Assembly: GCF_013315815.1 (NCBI RefSeq)
Contig: NZ_CP046051.1
Span: 1,418,501 to 1,482,500 of the forward strand
Length of the DNA stretch: 64,000 nt
Reading direction: 5' to 3'
DNA from: Caproicibacterium lactatifermentans
Lineage (GTDB): Bacteria > Bacillota > Clostridia > Oscillospirales > Acutalibacteraceae
Numbering within the stretch: the first letter of the stretch is position 1; the number at the start of each line of letters is the position of its first letter. Below are positions 33,370 through 43,048 of the stretch, piece by piece. Below the pieces are notes generated by a model. That model did not search any database, was not told the origin of the DNA, and was given only the letters and a program-made list of their open reading frames with translations. Made by a program: the position numbers and the translations under genes.

Positions 33370-36225
33370 ATGGCGAACAGAATCAAGGGCATCACCGTCG
33401 AGATCGGCGGCGACACCACCAAACTGACCGAATCGCTGAAATCGGTCGACAAACAGATATCGAATACGCAAAAAAGCCTGCGGGACGTGAACAAGCTCCT
33501 GAAGCTCGATCCCGGCAACACGGAACTCCTCTCCCAGAAGCAGAAAGGACTCCAGACGGAAATCGCCGCCACCAAGGAGCGTCTCGAAGCACTCAAGGAA
33601 GCGGCAAAGCAGGCAGATCAGGCACTCGCGAACGGCGACATGTCGCAAAGCCAGTATGACGCGCTTCAGCGAGAAATCGTCGAAACCGAGCAGGATCTCA
33701 AAAGCCTGACCAAGGAATATGAGAACTTCGGCTCCGTCTCCGCGCAGAAAATCGCGGCAGCCGGTGAGAAGGTCAAGTCCGTCGGCGAGAGCCTTTCGAG
33801 CGCCGGAACGAAAATGACGATGGGCTTCACTGCGCCCGTCGTAGCAGGAGCAACCGCCGCCGTAACAGCCTATGGCGATGTGGACAAGCAGTTCAACCTC
33901 GTCAAGCAGACGATGGGCGACACGGCGAACTCCGCCGAGGACTTCGAGGGCTTGTGGGACCAGATCGGAACGTCCGCGAAGAACTCTGTCTACGGCATGC
34001 AGGACGCAGCCGACGCAACGCTGAACTTCGCGCGTCAGGGCTTCACCGCCAAGGAAGCCACGGACATGCTGACTCCGGCGATGAACCTCGCCGCCGGTAC
34101 CGGCACAGATCTTTCCGAGACCACCTCTGGACTTGGCAACGCCATGAAGATGTTCGGCGCGGACTCCTCTGAAGCGGCAAACTACGCCGACGTTCTCGCC
34201 AAGGCACAGGCGCAGGCGAACACAACGACCTCGGAGCTGTTCGAGGCGATGTCCGTCGCAGGCCCTATCTGCAAAACCGTTGGATGGGACGTCAAAGATC
34301 TCGCGACGATTACGGACGTGTTCGGCAACGCAGGCATTTCCGGAAGTGAAGGCGCGAACGCTCTGAAAACCGGACTCGCTCGTCTCGCTTCTCCGGCCAA
34401 GGAAGGCGCGACGGCGATGGATCAGCTCGGACTTTCCACCGGGCAGACCTACGCCATTTTCAACGAGAACGGCACCTTGAAGGATATGCCGACCGTGCTG
34501 GCGAACCTCAACTCCGCGTTCTCCGGGCTGACCGATCAGGAGAAGCTCGAGGCCGCGGCCAACATCTTCGGCAAGAACCAGATGTCCAAGTGGCTGACGC
34601 TGATCCAGACCTCGCCGTCGGAAGTTTCTTCTCTCCGTGACGCGCTCGACGACTGCGGCGGCTCGGCAGAGAACATGTCGAACGCCCTGATGTCGGGGAC
34701 CGGCGGCACGATCGAGCAGCTTAAATCCACCTTTGACGTGCTGACCGTCACCATCGGACAGGCGGTCGCTCCCGCCTTCCAGAGTCTGATGGAGAAGATC
34801 ATCGACGTGATGAACGCCATCATGGACATGGACCCGGCGACGCAGAAAATGATCCTGACCATCACGGCAATCGTCGCTGCCATCGGTCCCGTGCTGATTG
34901 TCGTCGGCAAGATGGCGACCGGTGTCGGAGCCCTGATGACACTTGCTCCGAAAATAGTCTCGGCGATAAATGTCGTGAAAACCGGCATGACTGCGCTCAA
35001 CGCCACAATGGCGGCGAACCCGATAGGACTGATTATCACGGCAATCGGACTGCTTGTCGCGGCGTTCATCTATCTGTGGAACAACTGCGAGAGCTTCCGC
35101 AATTTCTGGATCAACCTGTGGGACAACATCAAGGAAGTCGCGGTAACCGTCTGGACGGCGATCAAGGACTTCTTCGTGACCATCTGGAGCGCGATTTCCG
35201 GCGTATTCACTTCTGCGGTGAACGGCATCAGAAGCTTCCTGTCCGGCGCGTGGAACGGAATCCAATCTGTCGTCACAACTGTGATGAATGCGATAAGCAC
35301 GGTGATTCAGACTGTGTGGAATGGCATCAAGACATTCTTCACCACGATTTTTACAGCGATACAGACGGTCGTTACGACCTACTTCAATATCTACAAGACG
35401 GTCATCACGACGGTTCTCACAGCAATTCAGACCGTGGTGGCCACGATATGGAACGCGATAAAGACTGTGATTTCGACGGTCTGCACCGCCATTCAGACTG
35501 TCGTCACCACCGTATGGAACGCCATTAAAACCGCGATTACGACTGTGGTGAATGGCATCAAGACCGCCGTCACAACCGCGTGGAACGGAATAAAGACCGT
35601 CACCTCGACCGTGTTCAACGGGATAAAATCCGTCGCGACCTCGGTCTGGAACGGCATCAAGTCTGCCGTGATGAGCGTCGTGAACACGATGAAGTCCGGG
35701 ATCACCTCTGCTTTCAACACGATCAAGAGCACGATCAGCGGCATCCTGAACGGCATCAAGAGCACCTTCACATCGGTGTTCAACAACATCTGGAGCTTCG
35801 TCTCCGGCATTGTGAACAAGCTGAAAGGCGTGTTCAACTTCAAGTGGAGCCTGCCGAAAATCAAACTCCCGCATTTCTCGGTTTCCGGCTCTTTCAGCCT
35901 GAACCCGCCGAGCATTCCGCATTTCAGCGTCTCCTGGTACAAGAAGGCGATGGACGGCGGCATGATCCTGAAGGACGCGACCATCTTCGGACAGTCCGGC
36001 AATACGCTCCTCGGTGGCGGAGAAGCGGGCGATGAAGCAGTGGTCGGCGTGAACAGTCTCAAAAACATGATCCGGGACGCCGTCAGCGAGACCGCCGGGA
36101 ACTCCGGCCCGCTCATCAACATCGAAAACATGAGCGTCCGAAGCGACGACGACATCCGCAAGATTTCTCAGCAGCTCAACACTCTGCTTGTCGGAAGCAG
36201 ACGCGCGAAAGGATCGGTGATCTAA
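33370..36225 (+). CDS. tail tape measure protein
   Basis: The 951-residue protein begins with ANRIKGITVEIGGDTTKLTESLKSVDKQISNTQ (cut), a coiled-coil region to about 130. The TP901-type core follows (VTAYGDVDKQFNLVKQTMGDT, GLGNAMKMFGADSSEAANYADVLAKAQAQANTT cut). Hydrophobic segments lie near 490-570. From about 575 to 810 runs a long series of 11-residue repeats of the form TVWNAIKTVITTV. The last ~100 residues are compact (FKWSLPKIKLPHFSVSG). It sets tail length and may pass DNA through the membrane. The high repeat content creates a long antisense frame that is not a gene. Confidence 0.93.
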   Translation: MANRIKGITVEIGGDTTKLTESLKSVDKQISNTQKSLRDVNKLLKLDPGNTELLSQKQKGLQTEIAATKERLEALKEAAKQADQALANGDMSQSQYDALQREIVETEQDLKSLTKEYENFGSVSAQKIAAAGEKVKSVGESLSSAGTKMTMGFTAPVVAGATAAVTAYGDVDKQFNLVKQTMGDTANSAEDFEGLWDQIGTSAKNSVYGMQDAADATLNFARQGFTAKEATDMLTPAMNLAAGTGTDLSETTSGLGNAMKMFGADSSEAANYADVLAKAQAQANTTTSELFEAMSVAGPICKTVGWDVKDLATITDVFGNAGISGSEGANALKTGLARLASPAKEGATAMDQLGLSTGQTYAIFNENGTLKDMPTVLANLNSAFSGLTDQEKLEAAANIFGKNQMSKWLTLIQTSPSEVSSLRDALDDCGGSAENMSNALMSGTGGTIEQLKSTFDVLTVTIGQAVAPAFQSLMEKIIDVMNAIMDMDPATQKMILTITAIVAAIGPVLIVVGKMATGVGALMTLAPKIVSAINVVKTGMTALNATMAANPIGLIITAIGLLVAAFIYLWNNCESFRNFWINLWDNIKEVAVTVWTAIKDFFVTIWSAISGVFTSAVNGIRSFLSGAWNGIQSVVTTVMNAISTVIQTVWNGIKTFFTTIFTAIQTVVTTYFNIYKTVITTVLTAIQTVVATIWNAIKTVISTVCTAIQTVVTTVWNAIKTAITTVVNGIKTAVTTAWNGIKTVTSTVFNGIKSVATSVWNGIKSAVMSVVNTMKSGITSAFNTIKSTISGILNGIKSTFTSVFNNIWSFVSGIVNKLKGVFNFKWSLPKIKLPHFSVSGSFSLNPPSIPHFSVSWYKKAMDGGMILKDATIFGQSGNTLLGGGEAGDEAVVGVNSLKNMIRDAVSETAGNSGPLINIENMSVRSDDDIRKISQQLNTLLVGSRRAKGSVI

Positions 36226-38129
36226 TGGGATTCAAATTCAATGGCAGAACAAGTCAGAGTTTTGGCCTGGCTACCCGAATGACAAAAGAAAACCGCATGC
36301 CGGACTTCACCAACAACACGATCACCGTTCCCGGACGCGAGGGCGTGTTTGACTTCGGGGAAACTATCGGCGAGCGCAAGATCGAGATATCCTGCTTCAT
36401 CCCTCCCGGCAAAAGCGACGCCGACTTTCTCACGCGCAAGGACGAGATCATCGCGTGGCTGAACCCGGACATCGGGCTGTGCGATCTGGTTCTCGACAAG
36501 GAGCCGAACCGCGTCTACCGGGCAAGGCTCGAGAGCGGGTTCTCCTTCGACAAGGTCGTGCGGAACTCCTGCACCTTTGACCTGACGTTCCTCTGCCCAG
36601 ATCCCTACGCCTACGCGGAGAAGGACGAGACGTTCGAGATAACCGAGGCAGGAACATTCTCACTGAACCGGACGCTCGGCAACGCAGACTCCCTGCCGGT
36701 CTATTCGCTTGTGGCGGATCTCGCCAAGGGCAAGAACGCGGTCATCACCACCAACGGGAGCAGCCTGAAAATCGACGGCGTTCTTACCGAGGATGAAGTG
36801 CTCGTCATCGACTCCTCGCTCATGACGGCTAAGGTCACGGACGCGGACGGCAACACGCTGCGCAACGGCCTGCCGCTGCTGGAAAGCCTCGACTTCCCGT
36901 CGCTCAAGGTCGGCGCAAACACCATCACGATAGAAGCCGACAGCACAACGGAAACGACGGTTCAGACGCTCAACACACAGGACGAGTTCACCGGGCAGGT
37001 TCCCGCATCATGGGGAACGGACGGTCTGTGGCGGTTCAACGAATCCGCGCCGGACGCTGACACAAATCTCGCGGACAGTTCTGGCAAAGGCAGAAACGCA
37101 TATATCAATAAATGGAGCGGCACCACCGCGTCCCTGCAGGCAGGACACCTCGGACGTTCCTTCCGTATGAACATCAACAACCCGTCGACCGAGCAGACGT
37201 ACCTCAAAGTCAGCAACGACGGCACGATGTTCTCGAATATCGGAAAGACAATCGCGGTCGGCGGATGGTTCATGCCGACAACCTACTCGGTCGGGAACAC
37301 CTTCTGCCCGCTGCTCAACACCCGGCAGGGAACCGGCAACCCGATATTCTACCTGTCGCTCCATTCCGGGAAGCCGCGCCTGATGCTGTACAACTCGTCC
37401 GGCACGCTGATCCTCGACCAGGATTTCACGCCGAGCTTCACGCTGACAAACGGGCTGTGGTACTTCATTGCGGCTGTTATCAAGCCGGACGACCATACGG
37501 CGCAGTATGTGCTTGGTGCGAGATCCTCCGGCGAAGTCTGGATATCGGATTCCGTCAGCTTCACTGGCGAGCTCAACCGCTCCTGCACAGCCGACCTCAT
37601 CTGGGGCATGCACGCGGAATCCTACTGGTACGCGGGCAACTTCGACGACTGGTTCCTGAACTGCAATTCCAGTCTGACTGCGGACGATATCGCACTCTGG
37701 TTCCAGGAATCTCTCACCTGCAACGCGGCGGATTCAACCGCGGATGTGGACGGGCTGACGACTGAGAACGCCGTCACGCTCAAGGCGACAAGCGGGACCT
37801 ATGCTTCGAGCAGCTACCTCACAACCGCCGCTGTGGAATACGGGATAACCGGAAAGTGCTATGTCTCCCTGACTGCTGATACGCCGACCGGAACGGCTGT
37901 GGCAATAGAGACTTCTACCTCAGACGATCTCTCGACGTGGAGCGACTGGGCGACTCCCGGCGCGGACAACACCGTGCAGTCGGATTCCGCAAAGTACATC
38001 AAATTCAGACTAACGCTTGCTACAACGGATTCATCGGTAACGCCGACGGTAAGAAGAATTGCGCTTTCGACGCCCGGCGAGTCGGCGTTCAAGAAACTGA
38101 CCATTCAGGCTCGCAGCAGATGGAGGTGA
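36225..38129 (+). CDS. distal tail protein (Dit-like) with LamG-type carbohydrate-binding insert
   Basis: The N-terminal ~135 residues match Dit/siphovirus tail component (GFKFNGRTSQSFGLATRMTKEN, FTNNTITVPGREGVFDFG, FDLTFLCPDPYAYAEKDETF). A beta region to about 240 is followed by a LamG/concanavalin-like domain near 260-420 (GLWRFNESAPDADTNLADSSGKGRNAYINKW cut; IGKTIAVGGWFMPTTYSVG; LTNGLWYFIAAVIKPDDHTAQYVLG cut). A last beta domain ends near 634. Plain Dit proteins are about 250 residues, so this is an evolved form that probably binds host surface sugars at the baseplate. ATG overlaps the tape-measure stop by one base. Confidence 0.85.
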   Translation: MGFKFNGRTSQSFGLATRMTKENRMPDFTNNTITVPGREGVFDFGETIGERKIEISCFIPPGKSDADFLTRKDEIIAWLNPDIGLCDLVLDKEPNRVYRARLESGFSFDKVVRNSCTFDLTFLCPDPYAYAEKDETFEITEAGTFSLNRTLGNADSLPVYSLVADLAKGKNAVITTNGSSLKIDGVLTEDEVLVIDSSLMTAKVTDADGNTLRNGLPLLESLDFPSLKVGANTITIEADSTTETTVQTLNTQDEFTGQVPASWGTDGLWRFNESAPDADTNLADSSGKGRNAYINKWSGTTASLQAGHLGRSFRMNINNPSTEQTYLKVSNDGTMFSNIGKTIAVGGWFMPTTYSVGNTFCPLLNTRQGTGNPIFYLSLHSGKPRLMLYNSSGTLILDQDFTPSFTLTNGLWYFIAAVIKPDDHTAQYVLGARSSGEVWISDSVSFTGELNRSCTADLIWGMHAESYWYAGNFDDWFLNCNSSLTADDIALWFQESLTCNAADSTADVDGLTTENAVTLKATSGTYASSSYLTTAAVEYGITGKCYVSLTADTPTGTAVAIETSTSDDLSTWSDWATPGADNTVQSDSAKYIKFRLTLATTDSSVTPTVRRIALSTPGESAFKKLTIQARSRWR

Positions 38130-38133
38130 TCGC

Positions 38134-39510
38134 GTGGCTGCTGAAAAGAAATTACTGGCCGTTCTCGATCTGAATGGCGAACAGGAAGCTGTGCTCGAAA
38201 ACGCCTACGACGTCATTATCACCGGCGAGATCAACGGCATCGACACCTTGGAATTCAACCTGCCCTTCCGGGACGAGAAACGCAAATATCTGGAGAACGA
38301 GAAGCAGGTCAAGGTCGGGGATGATTCCTATAGGATTAGGACAATCACCGACGAGAAGAACGAGCAAGGAACCGCTATCACCTCAGTTTACGCCGAGGCC
38401 GCTTTCTACGACCTTGGATTCTCGACGAAGAAAGCAGAGATCACCTTCAATGCCGACACCGCGGACGTGCCGATGGCGTACGCGCTGCAGGACACCGGAT
38501 GGACAGTCGGAACCGTCAACAAGCGCACGAAACGCACCTGGACCTGTCAGGAGAAAAACGCGCTCGCGATTCTGCGCAAGGTGCAGGATCTGCACGGCGG
38601 AGACCTGATCTTCGACAACGCGAACAAGACCGTGAGCCTGCTGACCTTCAGCGGCACGGATTCCGGCGCGCTGTTCTGCTACAAGAAGAACATGAAGTCC
38701 ATCAAGCGCGTCATCGATACGCAGAGCCTCATCACCCGGCTCTATGCCTACGGCAAGGACGGCATGACGTTCGCGTCCATCAACGACGGCAAGGAATATG
38801 TGGAGGACACGACCCACACCAATGAAATCCGTGTATCGACGCTCGACTGCTCCAACTTCACGAATCCGTATCAGATGCTCGAATACGCGGAGATGCGGCT
38901 TGCGGATTACGCCGCGCCGAGGATCTCGTATGTTCTCAACGCGATGGATCTGTCGGTTCTCACTGGCTATGAGCATGAGTCGTGGAAGCTCGGCGACATC
39001 GTGACGGTCAGGGACGACGAGCTGAATATCAGCGTCAAAACCAGAATCGTGCGCCGCGAATACAACCTGATGGAGCCATGGAACACGGTTCTCGAACTGT
39101 CTACAACGCTCCGTGAACTCGGCGATTCCTCCTCGCAGTGGGACGCCGCCGCAGACATGCTTTCCGGTGCGGATCTGGTGGACAGTCAGGAAATGAAGGA
39201 CCTTGTGCCGTTCAACCATCTCAGGAATTCGAGAGCAGATTCCGGTCTCAACTACTGGGAGAACTCCGGCTTCGAGGTGGATGCCGAGAACGGCGTGTCC
39301 GGCACAGCCTCCTTCAAATGCGAAGGAGCACTGAACACGACAAAGAGCCTGACGCAGACCGTCACTCCAGCAAATCGCGACAGCTACACCTTCTCCTGCC
39401 AGATAGCTTCGGAAGACTTGAAGATGGGAGACAATGGGCAGGTCGGCGTCGAGGTCACGTTCGAGTACGAAGACGGGACCACGGAGACACGTTTTATCGA
39501 CCTGATTTAA
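38134..39510 (+). CDS. tail-associated protein (prophage endopeptidase tail / Tal-like)
   Basis: A GTG start at 38134, seven bases after GGAGG, gives 458 residues. The first ~340 residues fit the gp18/Tal-like baseplate hub: LDLNGEQEAVLENAYDVIITGEINGIDTLEFNLPF (cut), DDSYRIRTITDEKNEQGTAITSVYAEAAFYDLGF (cut), WKLGDIVTVRDDELNISVKTRIVRREYNLMEPWNTVLEL (cut). The last ~110 residues form a separate beta-sandwich (LNYWENSGFEVDAENGVSGTASFKCEG cut), likely a carbohydrate-binding module. It forms the tip hub that contacts the cell. No cysteine or zinc protease motif was seen, so enzymatic activity is not claimed. Confidence 0.8.
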   Translation: MAAEKKLLAVLDLNGEQEAVLENAYDVIITGEINGIDTLEFNLPFRDEKRKYLENEKQVKVGDDSYRIRTITDEKNEQGTAITSVYAEAAFYDLGFSTKKAEITFNADTADVPMAYALQDTGWTVGTVNKRTKRTWTCQEKNALAILRKVQDLHGGDLIFDNANKTVSLLTFSGTDSGALFCYKKNMKSIKRVIDTQSLITRLYAYGKDGMTFASINDGKEYVEDTTHTNEIRVSTLDCSNFTNPYQMLEYAEMRLADYAAPRISYVLNAMDLSVLTGYEHESWKLGDIVTVRDDELNISVKTRIVRREYNLMEPWNTVLELSTTLRELGDSSSQWDAAADMLSGADLVDSQEMKDLVPFNHLRNSRADSGLNYWENSGFEVDAENGVSGTASFKCEGALNTTKSLTQTVTPANRDSYTFSCQIASEDLKMGDNGQVGVEVTFEYEDGTTETRFIDLI

Positions 39511-39522
39511 GGAGGTGCGCAG

Positions 39523-39717
39523 GTGGCATCATTTACTCATGTCGGACAGGCGGTCAGCCCTCAGAACGGGCGCGTGAAGAAAATCCGCATCCGCGTCTGC
39601 GTGACCGACTGCACCGGCACAATCTACATCACGGACATGTTCCTGCTAGGCGGCTCCATCGCGACCGGCTGGGTGGGACACGTTTCCGAGATTCAATGGA
39701 CGCAGGACGGTGACTGA
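39523..39717 (+). CDS. small baseplate protein with a VTDCTGTI motif, 64 aa
   Basis: A GTG start at 39523 after GGAGG gives ASFTHVGQAVSPQNGRVKKIRIRVCVTDCTGTIYITDMFL (cut). The segment CVTDCTGTIYITDMFLLGGS reappears with few changes in the next protein (IVTDCTGTIWFTDLMLQEGA), so the two genes are paralogues or arose by duplication of one beta-hairpin unit. It ends in a Trp-rich tail (GHVSEIQWTQDGD). Probably a tail-tip or fibre-base component; not assigned to a family. Confidence 0.65.
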   Translation: MASFTHVGQAVSPQNGRVKKIRIRVCVTDCTGTIYITDMFLLGGSIATGWVGHVSEIQWTQDGD

Positions 39718-39719
39718 TT

Positions 39720-40301
39720 ATGCCGATATTCACACGATTTACAGAGACAATCGACAAAAAGGAAAAGAAACGCATCGTGAGCGTATCCGTAAAGCCAATC
39801 GTCACGGACTGCACCGGCACCATCTGGTTCACCGATCTCATGCTGCAGGAAGGCGCGATGCTCTCCGGGTATGTCATCAACACAGAGACTGTGCAGAAGA
39901 AATACGCGACCGGCGACGAGTACGCCGTATCTGGAAAACGGTTCTTCAACGGCGTCGTCCGCGGCAGTGCGACCTGCATTATCTTCAATCTCGGAAAAAC
40001 ATCGACCGGTCTCGACTGGAAGATCTATCCGAACCAGAACATGAAAGCAGGCAGCGTTTCTCTCGCCCTCGGCGCCGGAGCGCACAAGGCAACGTTCACG
40101 GAATCAACGAACGCCGGTGATGAACTGGATCTTCTCGCCTCAACCCGGCAGTGCCTGAAAAACGGCTCGACCACCTCGAAGGACGGATTCTTCCAGTACT
40201 CCGCTGCCGGAGACAGCAAGCACCCGGTTACGGTCGAGGAGAAGAAATCAGCAAGACTCTATGTGGAGTTTCAGGAGATGGAGGATGGAGAAATAACATA
40301 A
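39720..40301 (+). CDS. baseplate/tail fibre-associated protein, 193 aa
   Basis: Starts two bases after the previous stop. The N-terminal ~60 residues contain the VTDCTGTIWFTDLMLQEG unit shared with the upstream gene. The rest is beta-rich: GKRFFNGVVRGSATCIIFNLGKTSTGLDWKIYPNQNMKAGSV (cut), KNGSTTSKDGFFQYSAAGDSKHPVTVEEKKSARLYVEFQEMED (cut). The Cys-containing beta arches suggest a structural role in the tail tip. This is the last GC-rich gene of element 2 before the AT-rich MerR-type gene and the trp segment; the module resumes at 50083. Confidence 0.65.
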   Translation: MPIFTRFTETIDKKEKKRIVSVSVKPIVTDCTGTIWFTDLMLQEGAMLSGYVINTETVQKKYATGDEYAVSGKRFFNGVVRGSATCIIFNLGKTSTGLDWKIYPNQNMKAGSVSLALGAGAHKATFTESTNAGDELDLLASTRQCLKNGSTTSKDGFFQYSAAGDSKHPVTVEEKKSARLYVEFQEMEDGEIT

Positions 40302-40330
40302 TTTCCTTCTTCACTTTTTTACAAAAGCCA

Positions 40331-40361
40331 TTGACTGCGACGTCGTCGCAGTGTTTTACTT
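40331..40361 (+). promoter_or_regulatory. MerR-type promoter with operator in the spacer
   Basis: TTGACT at 40331-40336 is followed by the perfect dyad ACTGCGAC-GTC-GTCGCAGT (40334-40352) and a weak -10 (TTTACT/TTACTT, about 40355-40361). The 18-19 base spacer filled by a dyad is the hallmark of promoters controlled by MerR-family activators. The MerR-type gene starts 32 bases downstream, so it is likely autoregulated. Confidence 0.65.
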
Positions 40362-40392
40362 GCCTCATCAAGCAACGAAAGGAGGTGAGCAA

Positions 40393-41094
40393 ATGGCTGA
40401 TTACAGAGAAACCGAAGTCGCCAAGCAGCTTCATATAGAGAGAAAAGTTCTTTTTAAGATTAAACAAGCTGGACTGATTTCCCCTTCTCGCACGGAGCAG
40501 CATGGAACCATGGAATATTGCTTCTATGACGATGAAGCAATTACCACTCTATGGTTAATTGTAAGGTACAGAGAATTTGGTTACTCATACGATGACATTA
40601 GCAAGCTGCTGAATGGTCCTGCAGGAAGTCGCAATCAAATGCTCCATGATCTTCTCATTCGTTTAGATCACTTGACCAAGCTGGCGAGAATCATTTATGA
40701 AACCGGATTGCTCCCACCAGATTTCATGAAAATGAAGGACATCATGGACGCAGCATATTTTAAGCAGTTTGATGATCCGAAAACTATTAAACGCGGCGAG
40801 CAGATGATCAATAAGATCCTGAATGATCCCGACTATAACAATTCTTGTTCTGACATCAAAAAGTTATATGCCGAAGGATATTCTAAGAGCTCGCCAGAGA
40901 TTCAACAGGCAGTTGCAGAAGCCGAGCAGGTTATTGAAAAATACGCCTCGAAAGAATCTGCTCGAAATGTGCTTCGATTACTTGGCGACCTATTTAATGG
41001 AGATGGGAATATTCAGGAAACTACGGAACTTGGATCTGACTGGATCAAAGAGATAGGCGCTGCGTATCAATATTATTGCAAAGAGAAGGCCTAA
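40393..41094 (+). CDS. MerR-family transcriptional regulator
   Basis: ATG 40393, after AAAGGAGG, gives 233 residues. The N-terminal winged helix reads YRETEVAKQLHIERKVLFKIKQAGLISPSRTEQHGTMEYCFYDD (cut), with the second helix-turn unit LWLIVRYREFGYSYDDISKLLNG (residues 40-80). A longer than usual helical C-terminal domain (about 90-233) has no ligand motif that I recognise. The gene is AT-richer than the tail genes before it, like the 64-residue gene at 49831, and the two probably formed one accessory cassette before the trp segment came between them. Its stop overlaps the trpA stop from the opposite strand. Confidence 0.75.
   Translation: MADYRETEVAKQLHIERKVLFKIKQAGLISPSRTEQHGTMEYCFYDDEAITTLWLIVRYREFGYSYDDISKLLNGPAGSRNQMLHDLLIRLDHLTKLARIIYETGLLPPDFMKMKDIMDAAYFKQFDDPKTIKRGEQMINKILNDPDYNNSCSDIKKLYAEGYSKSSPEIQQAVAEAEQVIEKYASKESARNVLRLLGDLFNGDGNIQETTELGSDWIKEIGAAYQYYCKEKA
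41078..41094. other. left border of the chromosomal (trp-mnmA) segment
   Basis: The MerR-type frame ends TAA 41092-41094 while trpA ends TAG 41091-41093 on the other strand, so element and chromosomal genes abut without spacer. GCAAAGA at 41078-41084 recurs at 49810-49816 beside the right border, a possible 7-bp direct repeat. The mechanism of joining is unknown. Confidence 0.5.
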
Positions 41095-41867
41095 ATACGT
41101 TTCAGGGCATCTTTCATGGACTTGACATAATCATAAACGTACTTTCCGGCATCCGTCCCATATTTGGCAATCAGCTTCACAATGGCGCTGCCCACAATGA
41201 CGCCGTCTGCAGTCCTGCCGATTTTTTCCGCCTGTTCCGGCGTACTGATACCAAAACCGACCGCCGCAGGAGTATCGGTACTTTCCCGCACAATTTTCAG
41301 AATTGCACTAAGGTCTGTCTCAATTTTTGTCCGCACACCTGTTACACCGAGAGAGGACACCACATATAAAAATCCTTCCGATTCTTTAGCAATCATCCGG
41401 ATTCGTTCCTGAGAAGTCGGCGCAATCATAGAAATGACCTGAATGCCGTTTTTTGCAGCAACTTCTGTAATTTCGCCTTTCTCTTCAAAGGGCAGATCCG
41501 GCACAATAATTCCGTCAATACCGCTTTCCCGACAGTTGGCAAAAAATTTCTCGTTGCCATAGCTGAAAACCGGATTATAGTAAGTCATAAATACCAGCGG
41601 AACGTCTGTTTTACTGCGCAGATCCGCAGCCATCTTAAAAACCCCGTCAGTTGTGGTACCGGCGGAAAGTGAGCGCAAATCTGCCTCCTGAATAACCGAC
41701 CCCTCTGCAATCGGGTCGGAAAACGGGATGCCGATTTCAATCAAATCACAGCCGGCCCGGGCCATTTCCAGCGCAAACTCTTCTGTTTTTTCCAGGGAAG
41801 GATCCCCCGCTGTGAGAAACCCAATAAATGCTTTCCCATGTTCAAATGCTTTTCCTATTCTGTTCAT
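41091..41867 (-). CDS. trpA: tryptophan synthase alpha subunit
   Basis: The 258-residue TIM-barrel protein converts indole-3-glycerol phosphate to indole and glyceraldehyde 3-phosphate. Catalytic glutamate and aspartate are visible in [19 protein letters not shown] (E near 47, D near 58), with the phosphate-binding turns [10 protein letters not shown] and GFGIST and the VGSAIVK end. It pairs with the beta subunit through a channel. ATG 41867 overlaps the trpB stop (ATGA). It is the last gene of the operon and no terminator follows, because the segment ends at its stop codon. Confidence 0.95.
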   Translation of the reverse strand: MNRIGKAFEHGKAFIGFLTAGDPSLEKTEEFALEMARAGCDLIEIGIPFSDPIAEGSVIQEADLRSLSAGTTTDGVFKMAADLRSKTDVPLVFMTYYNPVFSYGNEKFFANCRESGIDGIIVPDLPFEEKGEITEVAAKNGIQVISMIAPTSQERIRMIAKESEGFLYVVSSLGVTGVRTKIETDLSAILKIVRESTDTPAAVGFGISTPEQAEKIGRTADGVIVGSAIVKLIAKYGTDAGKYVYDYVKSMKDALKRI

Positions 41868-43048
41868 TCTGTAACGTTCCTCCCCCTGTAACGCGCCATT
41901 GCCGCCACATCTTTGTCGCCCCGTCCGGAAAGACAAATAATCATGCTTTGGTCTTTCCGCATGGTTGGGGCCAATTTTCTCGCATAGGCCACTGCATGTG
42001 CACTCTCAATTGCACAGATAATTCCTTCTGTACGGGCAAGGTACTCAAATGCGTCCACTGCTTCATCATCGGTGATGGGCACATACTGCGCACGACCGGT
42101 TTCGTAAAGATAGGCATGTTCCGGCCCGATTCCCGGATAATCCAAGCCGGCGGAAATCGAATAGACCGGCGCAATCTGGCCATATTTGTTCTGGCAGAAA
42201 TAGGACTTCATGCCATGAAAAACGCCGTATTTTCCGGTGGCAATCGTTGCTGCCGTCTGCGCGGTATTCACACCGCGACCGGCCGCTTCGCAGCCAATGA
42301 GTTTAACTTCTTTATCGGGTATAAAATTGTAAAACATCCCCATCGCATTGCTTCCGCCGCCGACACAGGCAAGCACCGCATCCGGCAGTTTGCCCTCTGT
42401 CTTCAGGATCTGTTCTCTTGCTTCTTTGCTGATGATACTTTGAAAGTCACGCACCATCATGGGATAGGGGTGCGGCCCCATAACCGAACCTATTACATAG
42501 GCGGTGTCGTCCACACGGGTGGTCCAGTTCCGCATGGCTTCATTGACCGCATCCTTCAGTGTCCCTGTTCCTGTCGTGACCGGATGTACCTTGGCACCCA
42601 GCAGCTCCATGCGGTAAACATTGAGCGCCTGCCGTTCGGTATCTTTCACACCCATAAAGACTTCACATTCCATGTCAAGCAGTGCCGCTCCGGTTGCAGC
42701 CGCAACACCGTGCTGGCCCGCGCCAGTTTCTGCAATAATACGTGTTTTGCCCATTTTTTTGGCAAGCAGCGTCTGCCCAAGCACGTTATTGATTTTATGG
42801 GAACCCGTATGGTTCAGGTCCTCACGCTTAAGGTAAATTTTTGCACCGCCGAGGTCTTTTGTCATTTTCTCTGCATAATAAAGCAGGGACGGACGGTTTG
42901 CATAATTACAGAAAAGGTCATGCAGTTCTTTCCTGAACTGCGGGTCTTTTTTATAATATTCGTAGGCGTCTTCCAGCCGGTGCAGCTCATGCATCAGCGT
43001 TTCCGGAACATACTGCCCACCGAATTCGCCATATCTTCCTTTAGCCAT
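41864..43048 (-). CDS. trpB: tryptophan synthase beta subunit
   Basis: The 394-residue PLP enzyme joins indole and serine to tryptophan. The PLP lysine is in [11 protein letters not shown] (near 87), the catalytic E in AETGAGQHG, the phosphate-binding GGGSNAMG near 230, and the channel region [17 protein letters not shown] near 280. Length is standard. It is followed by trpA with a four-base overlap and preceded by trpF with an eight-base overlap, consistent with coupled translation. Confidence 0.96.
   Translation of the reverse strand: MAKGRYGEFGGQYVPETLMHELHRLEDAYEYYKKDPQFRKELHDLFCNYANRPSLLYYAEKMTKDLGGAKIYLKREDLNHTGSHKINNVLGQTLLAKKMGKTRIIAETGAGQHGVAAATGAALLDMECEVFMGVKDTERQALNVYRMELLGAKVHPVTTGTGTLKDAVNEAMRNWTTRVDDTAYVIGSVMGPHPYPMMVRDFQSIISKEAREQILKTEGKLPDAVLACVGGGSNAMGMFYNFIPDKEVKLIGCEAAGRGVNTAQTAATIATGKYGVFHGMKSYFCQNKYGQIAPVYSISAGLDYPGIGPEHAYLYETGRAQYVPITDDEAVDAFEYLARTEGIICAIESAHAVAYARKLAPTMRKDQSMIICLSGRGDKDVAAMARYRGRNVTE

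Noticed and set aside
35070..35800. Regular nucleotide repeats in the tape measure gene considered as a CRISPR-like or satellite array.
   Set aside because: The periodicity is 33 bases and follows the 11-residue protein repeat; there are no conserved spacers and the coding frame is continuous.
33328..35922. An 864-codon open frame on the minus strand opposite the tape measure gene.
   Set aside because: It has no ribosome binding site, is extremely rich in Arg, Asp, His and Gly, and mirrors the repeat-rich tape measure coding strand. The forward protein is a clear tape measure.
40334..40352. The perfect dyad before the MerR-type gene considered as a terminator.
   Set aside because: No T-run follows, it lies between a -35 and a -10 at MerR-type spacing, and the gene starts just downstream.
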